Below are positions 27,125 through 36,669 of a DNA stretch of 64,000 nucleotides, in pieces; position 1 is the first letter of the stretch; each line of letters starts with the position of its first letter. The notes beneath the pieces are model-generated. The model searched no databases and was not told the origin of the DNA. It was given only the letters and a program-made list of their open reading frames with translations. The position numbers were made by a program, and so were the translations under genes. The stretch covers positions 1 to 64,000 of the forward strand of contig NZ_QFWT01000002.1 in NCBI RefSeq assembly GCF_003144035.1, read 5' to 3'. The DNA is from Vibrio albus. Its GTDB lineage: Bacteria > Pseudomonadota > Gammaproteobacteria > Enterobacterales > Vibrionaceae.

Positions 27125-27201
27125 GTTGTAATAAAACAACCAAATTAAGTTTAGGACACTTTATGGGTTTTAAAAGGACATCTTATGGTTTTTTTGGGAC
27201 A
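27125..27201 (-). repeat. Transposon right end with TnsB-type binding sites
   Basis: Read inward on the minus strand, the end starts TGTCCC at 27201 and then carries CCATAAGATGTCC and CCCATAAAGTGTCC. The repeated unit CCATAA-N2-TGTCC parallels the CCATAA-N2-TGATA sites of Tn6677-type elements, where the terminal TGT likewise sits about 11 bp from the first CCATAA. An alternative terminus, TGTCGC at 27220, is possible but lies far from the first site. No equivalent left end was found. Confidence 0.7.
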
Positions 27202-27225
27202 GCATATGCTTTCAGCGACAAAGAT

Positions 27226-27333
27226 GGGTGGAAGCCCCAGCCACATCCCGGCACACAAGTCACCCGCCTTGGCTGCTTCCTTCCGGACCTGACCAGGTAA
27301 ACGGGGTATTGTTGCGGGAGGACCAGGGCCTCC
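27226..27333 (-). ncRNA. ffs: 4.5S signal recognition particle RNA
   Basis: The minus strand contains the SRP-RNA apical core: CAGGTCCGGAAGGAAGCAGCC, split here as CAGGTCC, GGAAGGAAGCAGCC. The ends pair as GGAGGCCC with GGGCTTCC and the 3' end is CCACCC, as in 4.5S RNA. It binds Ffh for co-translational membrane targeting. The homing spacer of the CAST matches the conserved loop at 27271-27290. The transposon begins about 25 bp after the 3' end and may have displaced the original downstream sequence. Confidence 0.95.
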
Positions 27334-27470
27334 ATAGATTTTGCGTCTCGGTGTGATTAACCAGAGAGTGCGGGGATTATGAGTCATCCCCGGAGCCAAT
27401 GCAAGAGGCAGGCAACTCAATTCTTTTAATTTATCGTTAAGTGCCTAATAATTGTTCTTTTAGTGCCACC

Positions 27471-28211
27471 TTAGTCATCCATTTCATCTTCCTGAGAGTT
27501 AAGAATGTAATCAGCAGCCCAGGAACAGCCGAGGATAAACAACCAGGCAACCAGTACCTGATTCGGTATCTCAACCTCAGGAAACATCAGTAATGCCGCA
27601 AACCCAACGGTAGGCAAAGTCCAGATCAGCAGTTTTTTCCATTGCCCGGAGTCGATGCTTTGCAGCGTTTGTGATGCCGCCAGGATGCCGGTCACCGACA
27701 AGGCCACTAAGGCGGCGTCTTTCCAGCCGGCCAGCCACAGAATCGGGATAAATATCAGCATCCACCAGCTGTGGCGTGAGGAGCTTTTCCAGTGTATTGA
27801 GGCGAACCATGCCAACGATACACACAATAGCTGGCTTAATGTGGCCAGCGCACTCCCCTCTAACCGCCCATTCAGTTGGGTAATCATGATCCCCGCTTCC
27901 ATAGACAGAACACACAAGCCAAGAGTGACACGGACAAAACTGCTGCTACGCTCTGAGAAAGCCACCACCAGAGCAGGAAATAGAACCCAGGTACTCAGGG
28001 AAAGTGCTATAGGCTGTACCGGGAGAGCTAAGCCATATACCCCCATAGCGACAAGAAGGAGGATACCAGCCACGCCATTTTTAGGTAAAATCCACAAAGC
28101 AGGCACCACGATAGCAAGTAACGGTATATCACCTTCACTCATACTAATGGCCCGTGCGCACACTACCACCAGCAATGTCGTCATTACAAACTGAGTGATG
28201 TGAAGCACCAT
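27471..28211 (-). CDS. Multi-pass inner membrane protein of unknown function, 246 aa
   Basis: The sequence is almost entirely hydrophobic, with about eight predicted membrane segments separated by short loops and an acidic C-terminus (NSQEDEMDD). The start at 28211 is preferred because AAGGAG lies 5 nt upstream; the ORF extends to 28235. No family recognised. It is divergent from atl and reads toward ffs, the first chromosomal protein gene after the insertion. Confidence 0.7.
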   Translation of the reverse strand: MVLHITQFVMTTLLVVVCARAISMSEGDIPLLAIVVPALWILPKNGVAGILLLVAMGVYGLALPVQPIALSLSTWVLFPALVVAFSERSSSFVRVTLGLCVLSMEAGIMITQLNGRLEGSALATLSQLLCVSLAWFASIHWKSSSRHSWWMLIFIPILWLAGWKDAALVALSVTGILAASQTLQSIDSGQWKKLLIWTLPTVGFAALLMFPEVEIPNQVLVAWLFILGCSWAADYILNSQEDEMDD

Positions 28212-28269
28212 AGAAACTCCTTCTACTGTTGTCATTACATCTACAGATAACCAACGGAACCCCTTCAGT

Positions 28270-28572
28270 ATGGAACAATTTTTATTACAAATCTTCAGCG
28301 TAATTCACCAAATTCCAATTGGAAAAGTAACAACTTACGGTGACGTTGCAAAAATGAGTGGATTTCCTGGCTATGCCCGGCAGGTCGGAAAGGCTCTCAG
28401 CCAGTTACCAGATGGCTCCCGACTTCCCTGGTATCGGGTGATAAACAGCAAAGGCAAACTGTCTCTTCAGGGAGAAAATATGCTCAGGCAAAAAGAAAAA
28501 CTTGAAAAAGAAGGTGTTGAAGTCTCAGAGAATGGAAAAATAAACTTGAAAAAATACAGGTGGCACCCATGA
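28270..28572 (+). CDS. atl: Alkyltransferase-like protein (Atl/YbaZ), 100 aa
   Basis: The protein has the DNA-binding domain of O6-alkylguanine-DNA alkyltransferase (IPIGKVTTYGDVAKMSGFPGYARQVGKAL) but the active-site PCHR is replaced by PWYRV. Atl proteins therefore bind and flag O6-alkylguanine for nucleotide excision repair instead of reversing it. Length and the ffs-atl-ybaY-tesB order agree with enterobacterial ybaZ. Confidence 0.93.
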   Translation: MEQFLLQIFSVIHQIPIGKVTTYGDVAKMSGFPGYARQVGKALSQLPDGSRLPWYRVINSKGKLSLQGENMLRQKEKLEKEGVEVSENGKINLKKYRWHP

Positions 28573-28589
28573 CACCACCTGTGTTTTTT
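28556..28589 (+). terminator. Rho-independent terminator of atl
   Basis: ACAGGTGG (28556-28563) pairs with CCACCTGT (28575-28582), followed by a T6 run. It overlaps the end of atl, and lies between the convergent genes atl and ybaY. Confidence 0.7.
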
Positions 28590-28593
28590 GTCA

Positions 28594-29193
28594 TTAAACT
28601 CCTACAAGGGATAAATTAACTTTCTTAGTTCCATTCTCATCAGTAATAACTGAATATACTTTGTCCGTAGTTAATTTTAATTTACCGTCAAATTCAACTT
28701 TAGCTCGAATACTATATTTGTGATTGGGTTCTATTTTATTCTCATCAAAATTCAATTCAAAATCGAAAGGTATTTGTACACCGTCGACGACAAAAGTCTG
28801 CTCAGAAACCACTTCAGCCGGAACATCTGAAGAAGAGATATCTTCCAGAGTGACGGTGACTACAGCGTCTTGAGGTAATGTCACTGGCTCGGTGGTGGTA
28901 ATATTGCCTTCAATGATCCCCGGAGCCGCGATATCTGCCAGTGGTTCACTATTTTCATCCTCTGAAGGAACGCTCTCTGATTCAATAATGACAGTCTCAG
29001 TATCAGTCATGCTGTCATCTGTATTTTTCTGGGCCATTGAAGCCAGCTCTTCTGTATTCTGATCTCCGGATTCAGGACTAACCTGAACATCAGCCATTTC
29101 ATCTTTCACATTTACAGATACATCACTTTCTTTCTGACAACCTACAAGGAATATTGCAAATATAGAACTGACTAAAATTAATACCTTTTTCAT
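28594..29193 (-). CDS. ybaY: YbaY-family lipoprotein, 199 aa
   Basis: A lipobox (FLVGC at residue 19) predicts an acylated envelope lipoprotein. The C-terminal half (EGNITTTEPVTLPQDAVVTVTLEDISSSDVPAEVVSEQ) is the YbaY/META-like beta domain. Between them is a long acidic Glu/Ser/Thr-rich linker of about 70 residues that is not in the E. coli protein. Function unknown. Synteny with atl and tesB supports the name. Confidence 0.85.
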   Translation of the reverse strand: MKKVLILVSSIFAIFLVGCQKESDVSVNVKDEMADVQVSPESGDQNTEELASMAQKNTDDSMTDTETVIIESESVPSEDENSEPLADIAAPGIIEGNITTTEPVTLPQDAVVTVTLEDISSSDVPAEVVSEQTFVVDGVQIPFDFELNFDENKIEPNHKYSIRAKVEFDGKLKLTTDKVYSVITDENGTKKVNLSLVGV

Positions 29194-29344
29194 AATCGTC
29201 TCCTGCGATATCTAGAGTATATTTAAGGACTGTATTCCGACCTTAATATTTAATTCAGGAAGAGTATAAGTTTATCTTGAAGTTAAATCTCTAGAGAGGT
29301 AATTTATTTACAGAAGTTTGACGGCAAATTTACGGAGAATATAA

Positions 29345-30205
29345 ATGAGTCAGCCATTAGAGTCACTTTTATCGTTATTGCAGTTAGAGCAGCTAGAACA
29401 AGGGTTATTTCGCGGTCAAAGTGAACACTTAGGCTTACCTCAGGTTTATGGTGGACAAGTTGTCGGTCAAGCCCTCTCTGCGGCCCGTTACACGGTAAAC
29501 AACGACAGAATGGTTCACTCATTTCATAGCTACTTCCTTTATCCTGGCGATCCTCAGAAACCGATCGTTTACGATGTAGAAAACCTACGTGACGGGAGAA
29601 GCCTGAGTACGCGGCGAGTGAAAGCGATTCAGAATGGCCGCCCGATTTTTTTCTTAACCGCTTCCTATCATGGTGAAGAACAGGGTTTTGAACACCAGAA
29701 CACCATGCCAGATATTCCGGGACCGGAAAACTTTGTTTCTGAATCTAACCTGGCAAAAATGGTGGCGGATCATCTACCGGACAATATTAAGCAGATGCTT
29801 TTAGGTGAAAAGCCTATAGAAGTGCGACCGGTAAAAGTTGTCAACCCGCTGAAACCAACGAAAGAAGAACCAAAGCAATACCTTTGGATCAAAACCAACG
29901 GTGAAATGCCGAATGACCAGCTTATTCACCAATACCTGCTGGCCTACGCTTCCGACTGGGGATTTCTGCCGACTGCCCTCCATCCACATGGGGTCACCTT
30001 AATGACGCCGAAACTCCAGGTTGCCACCATCGATCACTCCATGTGGTTCCACCGTCCGTTCAAGATGGATGACTGGCTGCTTTATGTTATCGAAAGTCCC
30101 ACGGCTTCCAATACCCGGGGGCTGGTCCGTGGCGAAATCTTTGATCGTCAGGGCAATCTGGTCGCTTCAGCCGTTCAGGAAGGGGTAATGCGGTTTACTG
30201 AATAG
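29345..30205 (+). CDS. tesB: Acyl-CoA thioesterase II, 286 aa
   Basis: TesB hydrolyses medium- and long-chain acyl-CoA to free acid and CoA. The protein is a tandem hot-dog fold of normal length (about 286 aa), with [12 protein letters not shown] in the first repeat and [18 protein letters not shown] (catalytic Asp region) plus [11 protein letters not shown] in the second. It stands alone, with the ribosome binding site ACGGAG 9 nt upstream. Confidence 0.96.
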   Translation: MSQPLESLLSLLQLEQLEQGLFRGQSEHLGLPQVYGGQVVGQALSAARYTVNNDRMVHSFHSYFLYPGDPQKPIVYDVENLRDGRSLSTRRVKAIQNGRPIFFLTASYHGEEQGFEHQNTMPDIPGPENFVSESNLAKMVADHLPDNIKQMLLGEKPIEVRPVKVVNPLKPTKEEPKQYLWIKTNGEMPNDQLIHQYLLAYASDWGFLPTALHPHGVTLMTPKLQVATIDHSMWFHRPFKMDDWLLYVIESPTASNTRGLVRGEIFDRQGNLVASAVQEGVMRFTE

Positions 30206-30308
30206 AAAATAATTCTCCTTTTTATCCTTTTTAAAGCAAACAAAGCAAAAATTTTTCCCACGATAAGACATATATTTATCTTATTCGCCGTTAGGAAAGG
30301 ATAAACAG

Positions 30309-31607
30309 ATGAAAACGCCTATGTGGGATAGCTTAATTAAAGTGATGAAACAGGAAGTCGTACCGGCTCTGGGCTGTACCGAGCCGGTATCCGTTGCCCT
30401 GGCTTCTGCCATTGCTGCAGCAAAACTGTCCGGTCAACTGACACAGATTGTTGCCCAGGTATCTCCAAACCTGATGAAAAACGGCATGGGAGTTGGTGTA
30501 CCTGGTACCGGTATGGTCGGGCTACCTATTGCCGCAGCGGTGGGTGCCATTGCGGGTAACCCAAACGCAGGATTAGAAGTACTGAAAGATATCACTGACA
30601 CCGATGTTACACAGGCAAAAACGCTTCTTAAAAACGGTGCAGTTTCTGTACAGGTTGCAGACGTCACTCATATTTTTTATGCAAAAGTCATGGTCAGTAA
30701 CGGAACTGACTATGTGGCCGTAACTATCGCAGACAGCCATACCCATGTGCTTTCGATCGAAGAAAACGGCATCACAACGCTTATTCCACAACATTCTGCC
30801 AGTCAATCTCCGCAGACGCCCTCTGATAACCACCTGCTTGCAAAACTGACCGCTAAAGACGTTTATCAGTTTGCCCTGCATGTTCCGGTTGAGCATATCC
30901 GTTTTATTGAACAGGCCGCTGAATTAAATGACGCTCTGTCTCAAGAGGGGTTGGTTGGTGATTATGGTCTGCAAATCGGCGTCACATTCCGGCGTAATGT
31001 TGAACGCGGCCTGCTGAGTGGTGACCTGCTGACTGAGGTGCTTACCCGTACTTCTTCTGCTTCAGATGCCCGAATGGACGGAGCGATGAAGCCCGCCATG
31101 AGTAATTCCGGCTCAGGGAATCAGGGCATTACCGCGACCATGCCAGTCGTTGTGACCGCAAACTACCTGAAAGCGGATAAAGAAAAAACGCTCCGCGCTC
31201 TGGTTTTGTCTCACATGATGGCTATCTATATTAAAAAGCAGCAAAACAAGCTGTCAGCCCTTTGCGGAGCAACCACAGCCGGCATGGGGGCAGCAGCCGG
31301 AATAACCTATCTTCTGGGCGGAAACTATCAGCAAATCAGTCATGCCATCAGCAGTATGATAGGTGATATTGCCGGGATTATCTGTGACGGAGCCAAAGCC
31401 AGCTGTGCCATGAAAGTCTCTTCGTCTGCCGGAGCGGCCGTTAAAGCGGCACTGATGGCGATTGACGGGGTTTATGTCACCGGCAATGAAGGAATCGTTG
31501 CTGACGACGTAGACACATCCATCCGCAATTTATCAACCCTGGCCAATGGCTCGATGACCCAGACGGATGCACAGATCCTGGATATTATGGTGAATAAGGC
31601 GGTTTAG
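30309..31607 (+). CDS. cyuA: L-cysteine desulfidase CyuA (UPF0597), 432 aa
   Basis: CyuA breaks L-cysteine into pyruvate, sulfide and ammonia with a [4Fe-4S] cluster. Conserved features are [14 protein letters not shown] at the N-terminus and later cysteines in [12 protein letters not shown] and [13 protein letters not shown]. Length is that of E. coli YhaM/CyuA. GGAAAGGA lies just upstream. It converges with decR, the gene for its known type of regulator, overlapping it by 4 bp at the stops. Confidence 0.92.
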   Translation: MKTPMWDSLIKVMKQEVVPALGCTEPVSVALASAIAAAKLSGQLTQIVAQVSPNLMKNGMGVGVPGTGMVGLPIAAAVGAIAGNPNAGLEVLKDITDTDVTQAKTLLKNGAVSVQVADVTHIFYAKVMVSNGTDYVAVTIADSHTHVLSIEENGITTLIPQHSASQSPQTPSDNHLLAKLTAKDVYQFALHVPVEHIRFIEQAAELNDALSQEGLVGDYGLQIGVTFRRNVERGLLSGDLLTEVLTRTSSASDARMDGAMKPAMSNSGSGNQGITATMPVVVTANYLKADKEKTLRALVLSHMMAIYIKKQQNKLSALCGATTAGMGAAAGITYLLGGNYQQISHAISSMIGDIAGIICDGAKASCAMKVSSSAGAAVKAALMAIDGVYVTGNEGIVADDVDTSIRNLSTLANGSMTQTDAQILDIMVNKAV

Positions 31608-32062
31608 ATTGGCAATGCCGTCGTGTATTTCAATGACTCCATAGCAAAAGTGGAGGTCACATTGGAGATGCCATCAATACTGTTGACGAGTTTTTTATAG
31701 AACTCGTCAAACCGCTTCATATCTTCCACCTGCACTTTCATCATGTAGTCGTACTCACCCGCCATCCGGTAAAACTCCATCACTTCAGGAAAGTCCGACA
31801 CAGTATCGGCAAACCGGCTGTACCATTCATGGGAGTGGTCGCTGGTTTTGACCAGCACAAATGCCGTAAACAGCAGCCCTAACTTCTCCGGATTCAGCAA
31901 TGCCACCCGCTTGCTGATCACCCCCTCATCCTCCAGACGCTTTAAGCGTTTCCAGCAGGGAGTCGTCGTCAGGTTCACTTTGTCTGCCAGTTCATTCAGC
32001 GAAATAGTACTGTCTTTTTGTAACAGAGAAAGCAGCGTTCTGTCCGTTTTATCGAGTTTCAT
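31604..32062 (-). CDS. decR: Lrp/AsnC-family cysteine-responsive regulator DecR (CyuR), 152 aa
   Basis: An N-terminal HTH ([29 protein letters not shown]) and a C-terminal RAM effector domain ([25 protein letters not shown]) follow the Lrp plan. The pattern [13 protein letters not shown] closely resembles E. coli DecR/YbaO, which activates cysteine detoxification genes. Pairing with the adjacent cyuA is a strong functional hint. Confidence 0.9.
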   Translation of the reverse strand: MKLDKTDRTLLSLLQKDSTISLNELADKVNLTTTPCWKRLKRLEDEGVISKRVALLNPEKLGLLFTAFVLVKTSDHSHEWYSRFADTVSDFPEVMEFYRMAGEYDYMMKVQVEDMKRFDEFYKKLVNSIDGISNVTSTFAMESLKYTTALPI

Positions 32063-32153
32063 AACGAGCCTGAAAGAGAAAATTTTTCTTCATCATGGAA
32101 TTTAAAGAGAAAGATAGACCATTTCATCCCAGAAAGGAAGATTGCAGCCGTCT

Positions 32154-33494
32154 CTACACCAAAAATGCCTCTCTTCGCCATTGCAGTGTCAGGATCACCC
32201 CAAGACTCAGGCCACGCATAGCCATAAAGCTCAGCATCGCCGCCCATAACGCATGGTTCTGTAGCGGATAGAACAGGTAAAAAACGACAAAAAAGGTACA
32301 GGCCGCCACAAACATGGTGTTGCGCATCTCCCGCCCTTTCGTGGCACCGATAAAGATACCGTCCAGCAGAAAGCACCACATTGACGTTAACGGCATGGCT
32401 ACCAGCCAGGGCAAGTAGCGTTCAGCCGTGCTCTGAACCTGAGGAATATCCGTGATCAAACGGATTAGAGCCTCTCCGTAATAGCCAAATACCAGGGTAA
32501 GGCCAAGACAGATCATCAGGCTCCAGAAAAAGCTGCCGGTTATCGCGGCTTTTAACTGTGATTCACTATTCGCACCAATCGCTTTACCGACCATGGCTTC
32601 CATCGCGTAAGCGAAGCCATCCATTCCATAGGAAATTACCATCAGAAAACTCATTAAAACGGCGTTTGCAGCGACGGTCTGATCACCAAAAGCCGCCCCC
32701 TGAAAGGTCATAAAGCTGAAAGCGGCCTGCAGGCAAAGTGAACGCAAAAATATATCCCTGTTCAGCTTAACAAATCGTCCTAACCCATCCGTACTTACGC
32801 TCAACTGAGAACGGAGCGAAGGCAGGTTATGCCGCTTCCAATACCGCCACACGCATAACAACCCAAACCCCATACCGGAATAATCAGCGATCACTGACGC
32901 CAGCGCCGCTCCTTCGACTTTCCAGCCTAAGCCAATCACAAACAGAACATCCAGAGCAATATTGGCACTGTTGGTAATAATCACCATCCACATTGGCGCT
33001 CTGGCATTCTGGGTACCGAGCAGCCAGCCCAGAATGACATAGTTCATCAGCGCAGCCGGTGCGCTCCATGCCCGGATAACAAAGTATTGCTGCCCGTACA
33101 GTTTCACCTGTTCGCTGGCATCACTGAGCGTAAAGATATGATGGGCCATAACACGATGAACCAGCAGAAAGAGGGCTGCAAAGCCCAGCGCCATCAACGT
33201 TCCCTGTAGAAATACCCGTGCCAACTGTAAAGGCTGTTTTGCCCCAAGCGCTTGTGCGGTCAGGCCTGTCGTCGACATACGCAAAAAGCCAAGTAACCAG
33301 AAAGCTACACTGATCATCGTACTGCCCAAAGCAACGCCACCCAAATACCAGGAATGGTCCAGATGACCGATAACCGCCGCATCCACCAGTCCAAGCAGCG
33401 GAATGGTAATGTTGGACAGAACCATCGGAATCGCAAGCCATAACACCTGACGGTGCATGGTGCGATTTGAAAGTGTCTGAATAATGAATTGCAC
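32154..33494 (-). CDS. MATE-family (DinF-like) efflux transporter, 446 aa
   Basis: MATE proteins export cationic or organic compounds with a sodium or proton gradient. Twelve hydrophobic segments are visible, and the first ones (AIPMVLSNITIPLLGLVDAAVIGHL) carry the DinF-group signature. Length is normal. An alternative start is the Met at codon 13. It is on the same strand as the RND pump, 58 bp downstream, so co-transcription is possible. Confidence 0.9.
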   Translation of the reverse strand: MQFIIQTLSNRTMHRQVLWLAIPMVLSNITIPLLGLVDAAVIGHLDHSWYLGGVALGSTMISVAFWLLGFLRMSTTGLTAQALGAKQPLQLARVFLQGTLMALGFAALFLLVHRVMAHHIFTLSDASEQVKLYGQQYFVIRAWSAPAALMNYVILGWLLGTQNARAPMWMVIITNSANIALDVLFVIGLGWKVEGAALASVIADYSGMGFGLLCVWRYWKRHNLPSLRSQLSVSTDGLGRFVKLNRDIFLRSLCLQAAFSFMTFQGAAFGDQTVAANAVLMSFLMVISYGMDGFAYAMEAMVGKAIGANSESQLKAAITGSFFWSLMICLGLTLVFGYYGEALIRLITDIPQVQSTAERYLPWLVAMPLTSMWCFLLDGIFIGATKGREMRNTMFVAACTFFVVFYLFYPLQNHALWAAMLSFMAMRGLSLGVILTLQWRREAFLV

Positions 33495-33552
33495 AGCTTT
33501 GCCCTTTAAATATGAAGGGCAAAGTGTATCTGAGTTAGTGACGTACAGCCAG

Positions 33553-36500
33553 CTATGGGTGAGTGATCCTGACTTTCACATCGCCCGCTAACTCGCTGTT
33601 CAGCAGATCTTCAACATGCCCCGGAGCTGACGTTCCTGCCGACAGCAAACGGTACATGGCCGGAATAACAAACAGGGTAACCAGAGTGGCAAAAGCCATA
33701 CCGAAGAAAATGACCGTACCAACCGCAATCCGGCTTTCATACCCGGCACCTGTTGATGTGATAAGAGGGATCGAACCGGCTAATGTGGTAAACGCCGTCA
33801 TCAGAATAGGACGCAGACGCCGCGCTGAAGCATCAATAATCGCTTTTTCAAACACCACGCCTTTGTTCCGGAGCTGGTTGGCAAACTCGACAATCAGGAT
33901 GCCGTTTTTCGTCACCATACCAATCAGCATGATCATGCCTATCTGACTGTAAACATTCAGCCCCTGCTGCATTAGGTACAGCCCCATAAAGCCACCAAAT
34001 ACCCCCATAGGAACGGTAAACATGACCACCAACGGGTTAATAAAGCTTTCAAACTGGGCGGCCAGTACCAGATACGCCACCAACAAAGCCAGTCCGAAGA
34101 CCACCGCAACACTGGACTGATTCTCTTTAAAGTCTTTCGATTCGCCCGAATAACTGACCGAAATGTCCGGCGGTAATTTCTCTATCGCTATCTGGTCCAG
34201 AAAATCCAGCGCTTCACCCAGCGTATGGCCACTACTCAGATTCGCAGAAACCGTTATCGATTTCTGTTTATTGTTATGGGCAAGACGGTGAGCCGTAGCC
34301 ACCTCTTCAATACTGGTAACAGAATCCAGAGTGACCAGTTCCCCGGATCGGGTACGCATATAAATCTGACTGAGATCCGCGGCACTATTAAAGCTGTTTT
34401 CATCGCCACGCAGATACACATCATATTCTTCGCCCCGTTCCACAAACGTGGTCACACTTTTCCCGCCCAGCATCACTTCCAGTGTATCGGAAATGTCCGC
34501 GACGCTTATCCCCAGTTGAGCGGCTCTTGCTTTATCAATTGCGACCATAAGTTCCGGTGTCTTTTCAGAGTAGTTGGTATCAGCCCCTTCCATCACCGGG
34601 CTGTTTTCCGCCTCCTGTTTAACCAGTTCGGCCCACTGCTGTAGTTCGGTATAATCAGAGCCGCCCAGCACGAACTGAACCGGCTCACTGGATCCGCCAC
34701 GGAATCCCGGCATTCTTGGAAAAATACGCACGTCAGGAATACCCGATAACGCATTTCTGACAACGCCCAGCGCCTGTTGAGCTGTCACGGTACGCTCGCT
34801 CCAGTCTTCGAGGATCATAATCACAAAGCCAGTCTGATCACCGGCCATTCCTCCAAATGCCGGAGACTGAATGCTGAACGATTTCAACATCCCTTTCCCC
34901 AGCAAAGGCATCAGCCGCGCTTCTACCTGATCCATGTTCGCCGCCATCCGGTTATAACTGGTGCCATCCGCACCACGCACAAAGGCGAATAACACGCCAC
35001 GGTCTTCTTTCGGCGTCAACTGACTGGGAACCAGTTGCATCATGCCATAGCTACCACCAATACACGCCAGGATAACGAAAGGCGCAACAACACGAGCTCC
35101 AATAGCCTTACTCAGAGCAAAGCGATAACGGTTTTCCAGTTTTACGAACATGCGCTCCAGAAAGCGGTTAAACCGACTCTGCCGGGCTTTTTCTTTTAGA
35201 AGCTTACTTCCTAAAACCGGGGTCAGCGTCAGAGCGATAAGAGACGAAAAGATCACGGCCATGGCAAGCAACACCGAAAACTCGGTAAACAAAAGCCCGA
35301 CCATGCCCTCCATAAACGAAATAGGCAGAAACACCATCACCAGAACCAGTGTTGTCGCAATCACCGCAAACCCTACTTCCCGGGTACCTTTATAAGCCGC
35401 CAACAGCGGTTTCTCTCCCTGTTCAATATGATGAAAAATATTTTCCACCACCACAATGGCGTCATCCACCACCAGACCGATAGAAAGGATCAGAGCCATC
35501 AGAGTGATCAGGTTAATAGAAAATCCAAAGAAATAGGCGGCAATAAACGCAGAAATCAGAGACACGGGAACCGTCACCGCCGGGATTAACGTCGCCCGGG
35601 CCTGACCGATAAACACATACAACACCAGTATCACTAATCCGCCGGTAATAAACAGCGTGTTATAAACCTCGCCAATTGAGCGGTCGATAAACGTCGTGGC
35701 ATCATAATCGATCGCCAGGCGGGTCCCTTCCGGCAAAAATTTCTGCACTCTGGCAACTTCTTCACGAACCCGCAGGGCAACATCAAGAGGGTTGGCATCC
35801 GACTGAGCAACAACCCCCATACTGACATTGACTACACCGTCACTTTTAAAGGTCGAGGCTTCATTTTCAGCACCGAGAAAAACATCCGCCACATCTTTCA
35901 GGTAAACCAGCGAACCATCACCCGCTTTCTTTACGACCAAATACTGAAAATCCTGATCCGACTGATATGATCTTGCCGTTCGAACTGACATCACTGTTGT
36001 ATCATTCCGAACTTCGCCCCCCGGACTTTCCAGGTTTTCGGCTCTCAGTGCCGCAGAAATGTCTGAACTCGTAATGCCTCGCCCCGCCATCAGTACAGGT
36101 TTCAGGCGTACATACATCACCTTATACAAGCCACCGGAAACGTCTACCGAACTGACACCCGTTAGCAGGCTAAACCTGTCTACCAGTACCCGCTCTATAT
36201 AATCCGTTAGTTGGGTACGGTCCATCACCGCAGAGCTCAGGTTAATATATAAGGACGCTTCACCACTGCCGTTGTTTTTGTATACCGTTGGCTCATCTGC
36301 CTCATCCGGCAGACTGCGTCTGGCTCGCGCGACCGCATCCCTCACATCACTGACACCGGAATCCAGATCATAACCAAGATAAAAAGTGACCCTGATCCGC
36401 GAGCGACCATTGCGGGAGGTCGAGGTAATGTCATCAATTCCGCTGATACCGGAAAGCTGATCTTCAATCACTGATGTGATTTGACTTTCAATGATACTGG

Positions 36501-36669
36501 CTGAGGCTCCCTCATAGCGGGTGGAAATAGAGACGACCGGGCTTTCAATATCCGGCATTTCCCTGACCGCCAGTTTGCTGAACGACACGATGCCGAAGAC
36601 GCAAAGCAGCATACTCAACACAATGGCCGCGACTGGCCGCTTTACCGATACATCAGATAACCACATCAC
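33553..36669 (-). CDS. RND (HAE1-type) efflux permease, 1038 aa
   Basis: This is an inner-membrane proton/drug antiporter of a tripartite pump. It has the VKRPVAAIVLSMLL first helix, two large periplasmic loops and the transmembrane segment ILSIGLVVDDAIVVVENI with the paired aspartates that relay protons. Length is that of AcrB/MexB proteins. The 4-bp ATGA overlap with the adaptor gene shows coupling. It resembles the VexGH/VmeCD type of vibrios. No outer-membrane TolC partner is adjacent. Confidence 0.92.
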   Translation of the reverse strand: MMWLSDVSVKRPVAAIVLSMLLCVFGIVSFSKLAVREMPDIESPVVSISTRYEGASASIIESQITSVIEDQLSGISGIDDITSTSRNGRSRIRVTFYLGYDLDSGVSDVRDAVARARRSLPDEADEPTVYKNNGSGEASLYINLSSAVMDRTQLTDYIERVLVDRFSLLTGVSSVDVSGGLYKVMYVRLKPVLMAGRGITSSDISAALRAENLESPGGEVRNDTTVMSVRTARSYQSDQDFQYLVVKKAGDGSLVYLKDVADVFLGAENEASTFKSDGVVNVSMGVVAQSDANPLDVALRVREEVARVQKFLPEGTRLAIDYDATTFIDRSIGEVYNTLFITGGLVILVLYVFIGQARATLIPAVTVPVSLISAFIAAYFFGFSINLITLMALILSIGLVVDDAIVVVENIFHHIEQGEKPLLAAYKGTREVGFAVIATTLVLVMVFLPISFMEGMVGLLFTEFSVLLAMAVIFSSLIALTLTPVLGSKLLKEKARQSRFNRFLERMFVKLENRYRFALSKAIGARVVAPFVILACIGGSYGMMQLVPSQLTPKEDRGVLFAFVRGADGTSYNRMAANMDQVEARLMPLLGKGMLKSFSIQSPAFGGMAGDQTGFVIMILEDWSERTVTAQQALGVVRNALSGIPDVRIFPRMPGFRGGSSEPVQFVLGGSDYTELQQWAELVKQEAENSPVMEGADTNYSEKTPELMVAIDKARAAQLGISVADISDTLEVMLGGKSVTTFVERGEEYDVYLRGDENSFNSAADLSQIYMRTRSGELVTLDSVTSIEEVATAHRLAHNNKQKSITVSANLSSGHTLGEALDFLDQIAIEKLPPDISVSYSGESKDFKENQSSVAVVFGLALLVAYLVLAAQFESFINPLVVMFTVPMGVFGGFMGLYLMQQGLNVYSQIGMIMLIGMVTKNGILIVEFANQLRNKGVVFEKAIIDASARRLRPILMTAFTTLAGSIPLITSTGAGYESRIAVGTVIFFGMAFATLVTLFVIPAMYRLLSAGTSAPGHVEDLLNSELAGDVKVRITHP

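Larger units (their letters stand above)
1..27201. mobile_element. Type I-F3 CRISPR-associated Tn7-like transposon (CAST) inserted at ffs; left end outside window or lost
   Basis: The element has tnsA, tnsB and tnsC at one end, tniQ fused into a cas8/5-cas7-cas6 operon, a mini CRISPR array, no cas1, cas2 or cas3, and an att-matching guide; this is the defining set of I-F3 CASTs. The tnsA-proximal (right) end abuts ffs, a known I-F3 attachment gene. The chromosome resumes at ffs with the usual ffs-atl-ybaY-tesB order. Left of the array I see only accessory genes and no motif like the right-end TnsB sites, so the left boundary at base 1 is only the window edge. Bases 1-7400 may be cargo or later insertions. 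Confidence 0.88.

Noticed and set aside
27220..27220. TGTCGC as transposon terminus
   Set aside because: Less likely than 27201 because the first TnsB-like site would be over 30 bp away; kept as an alternative.
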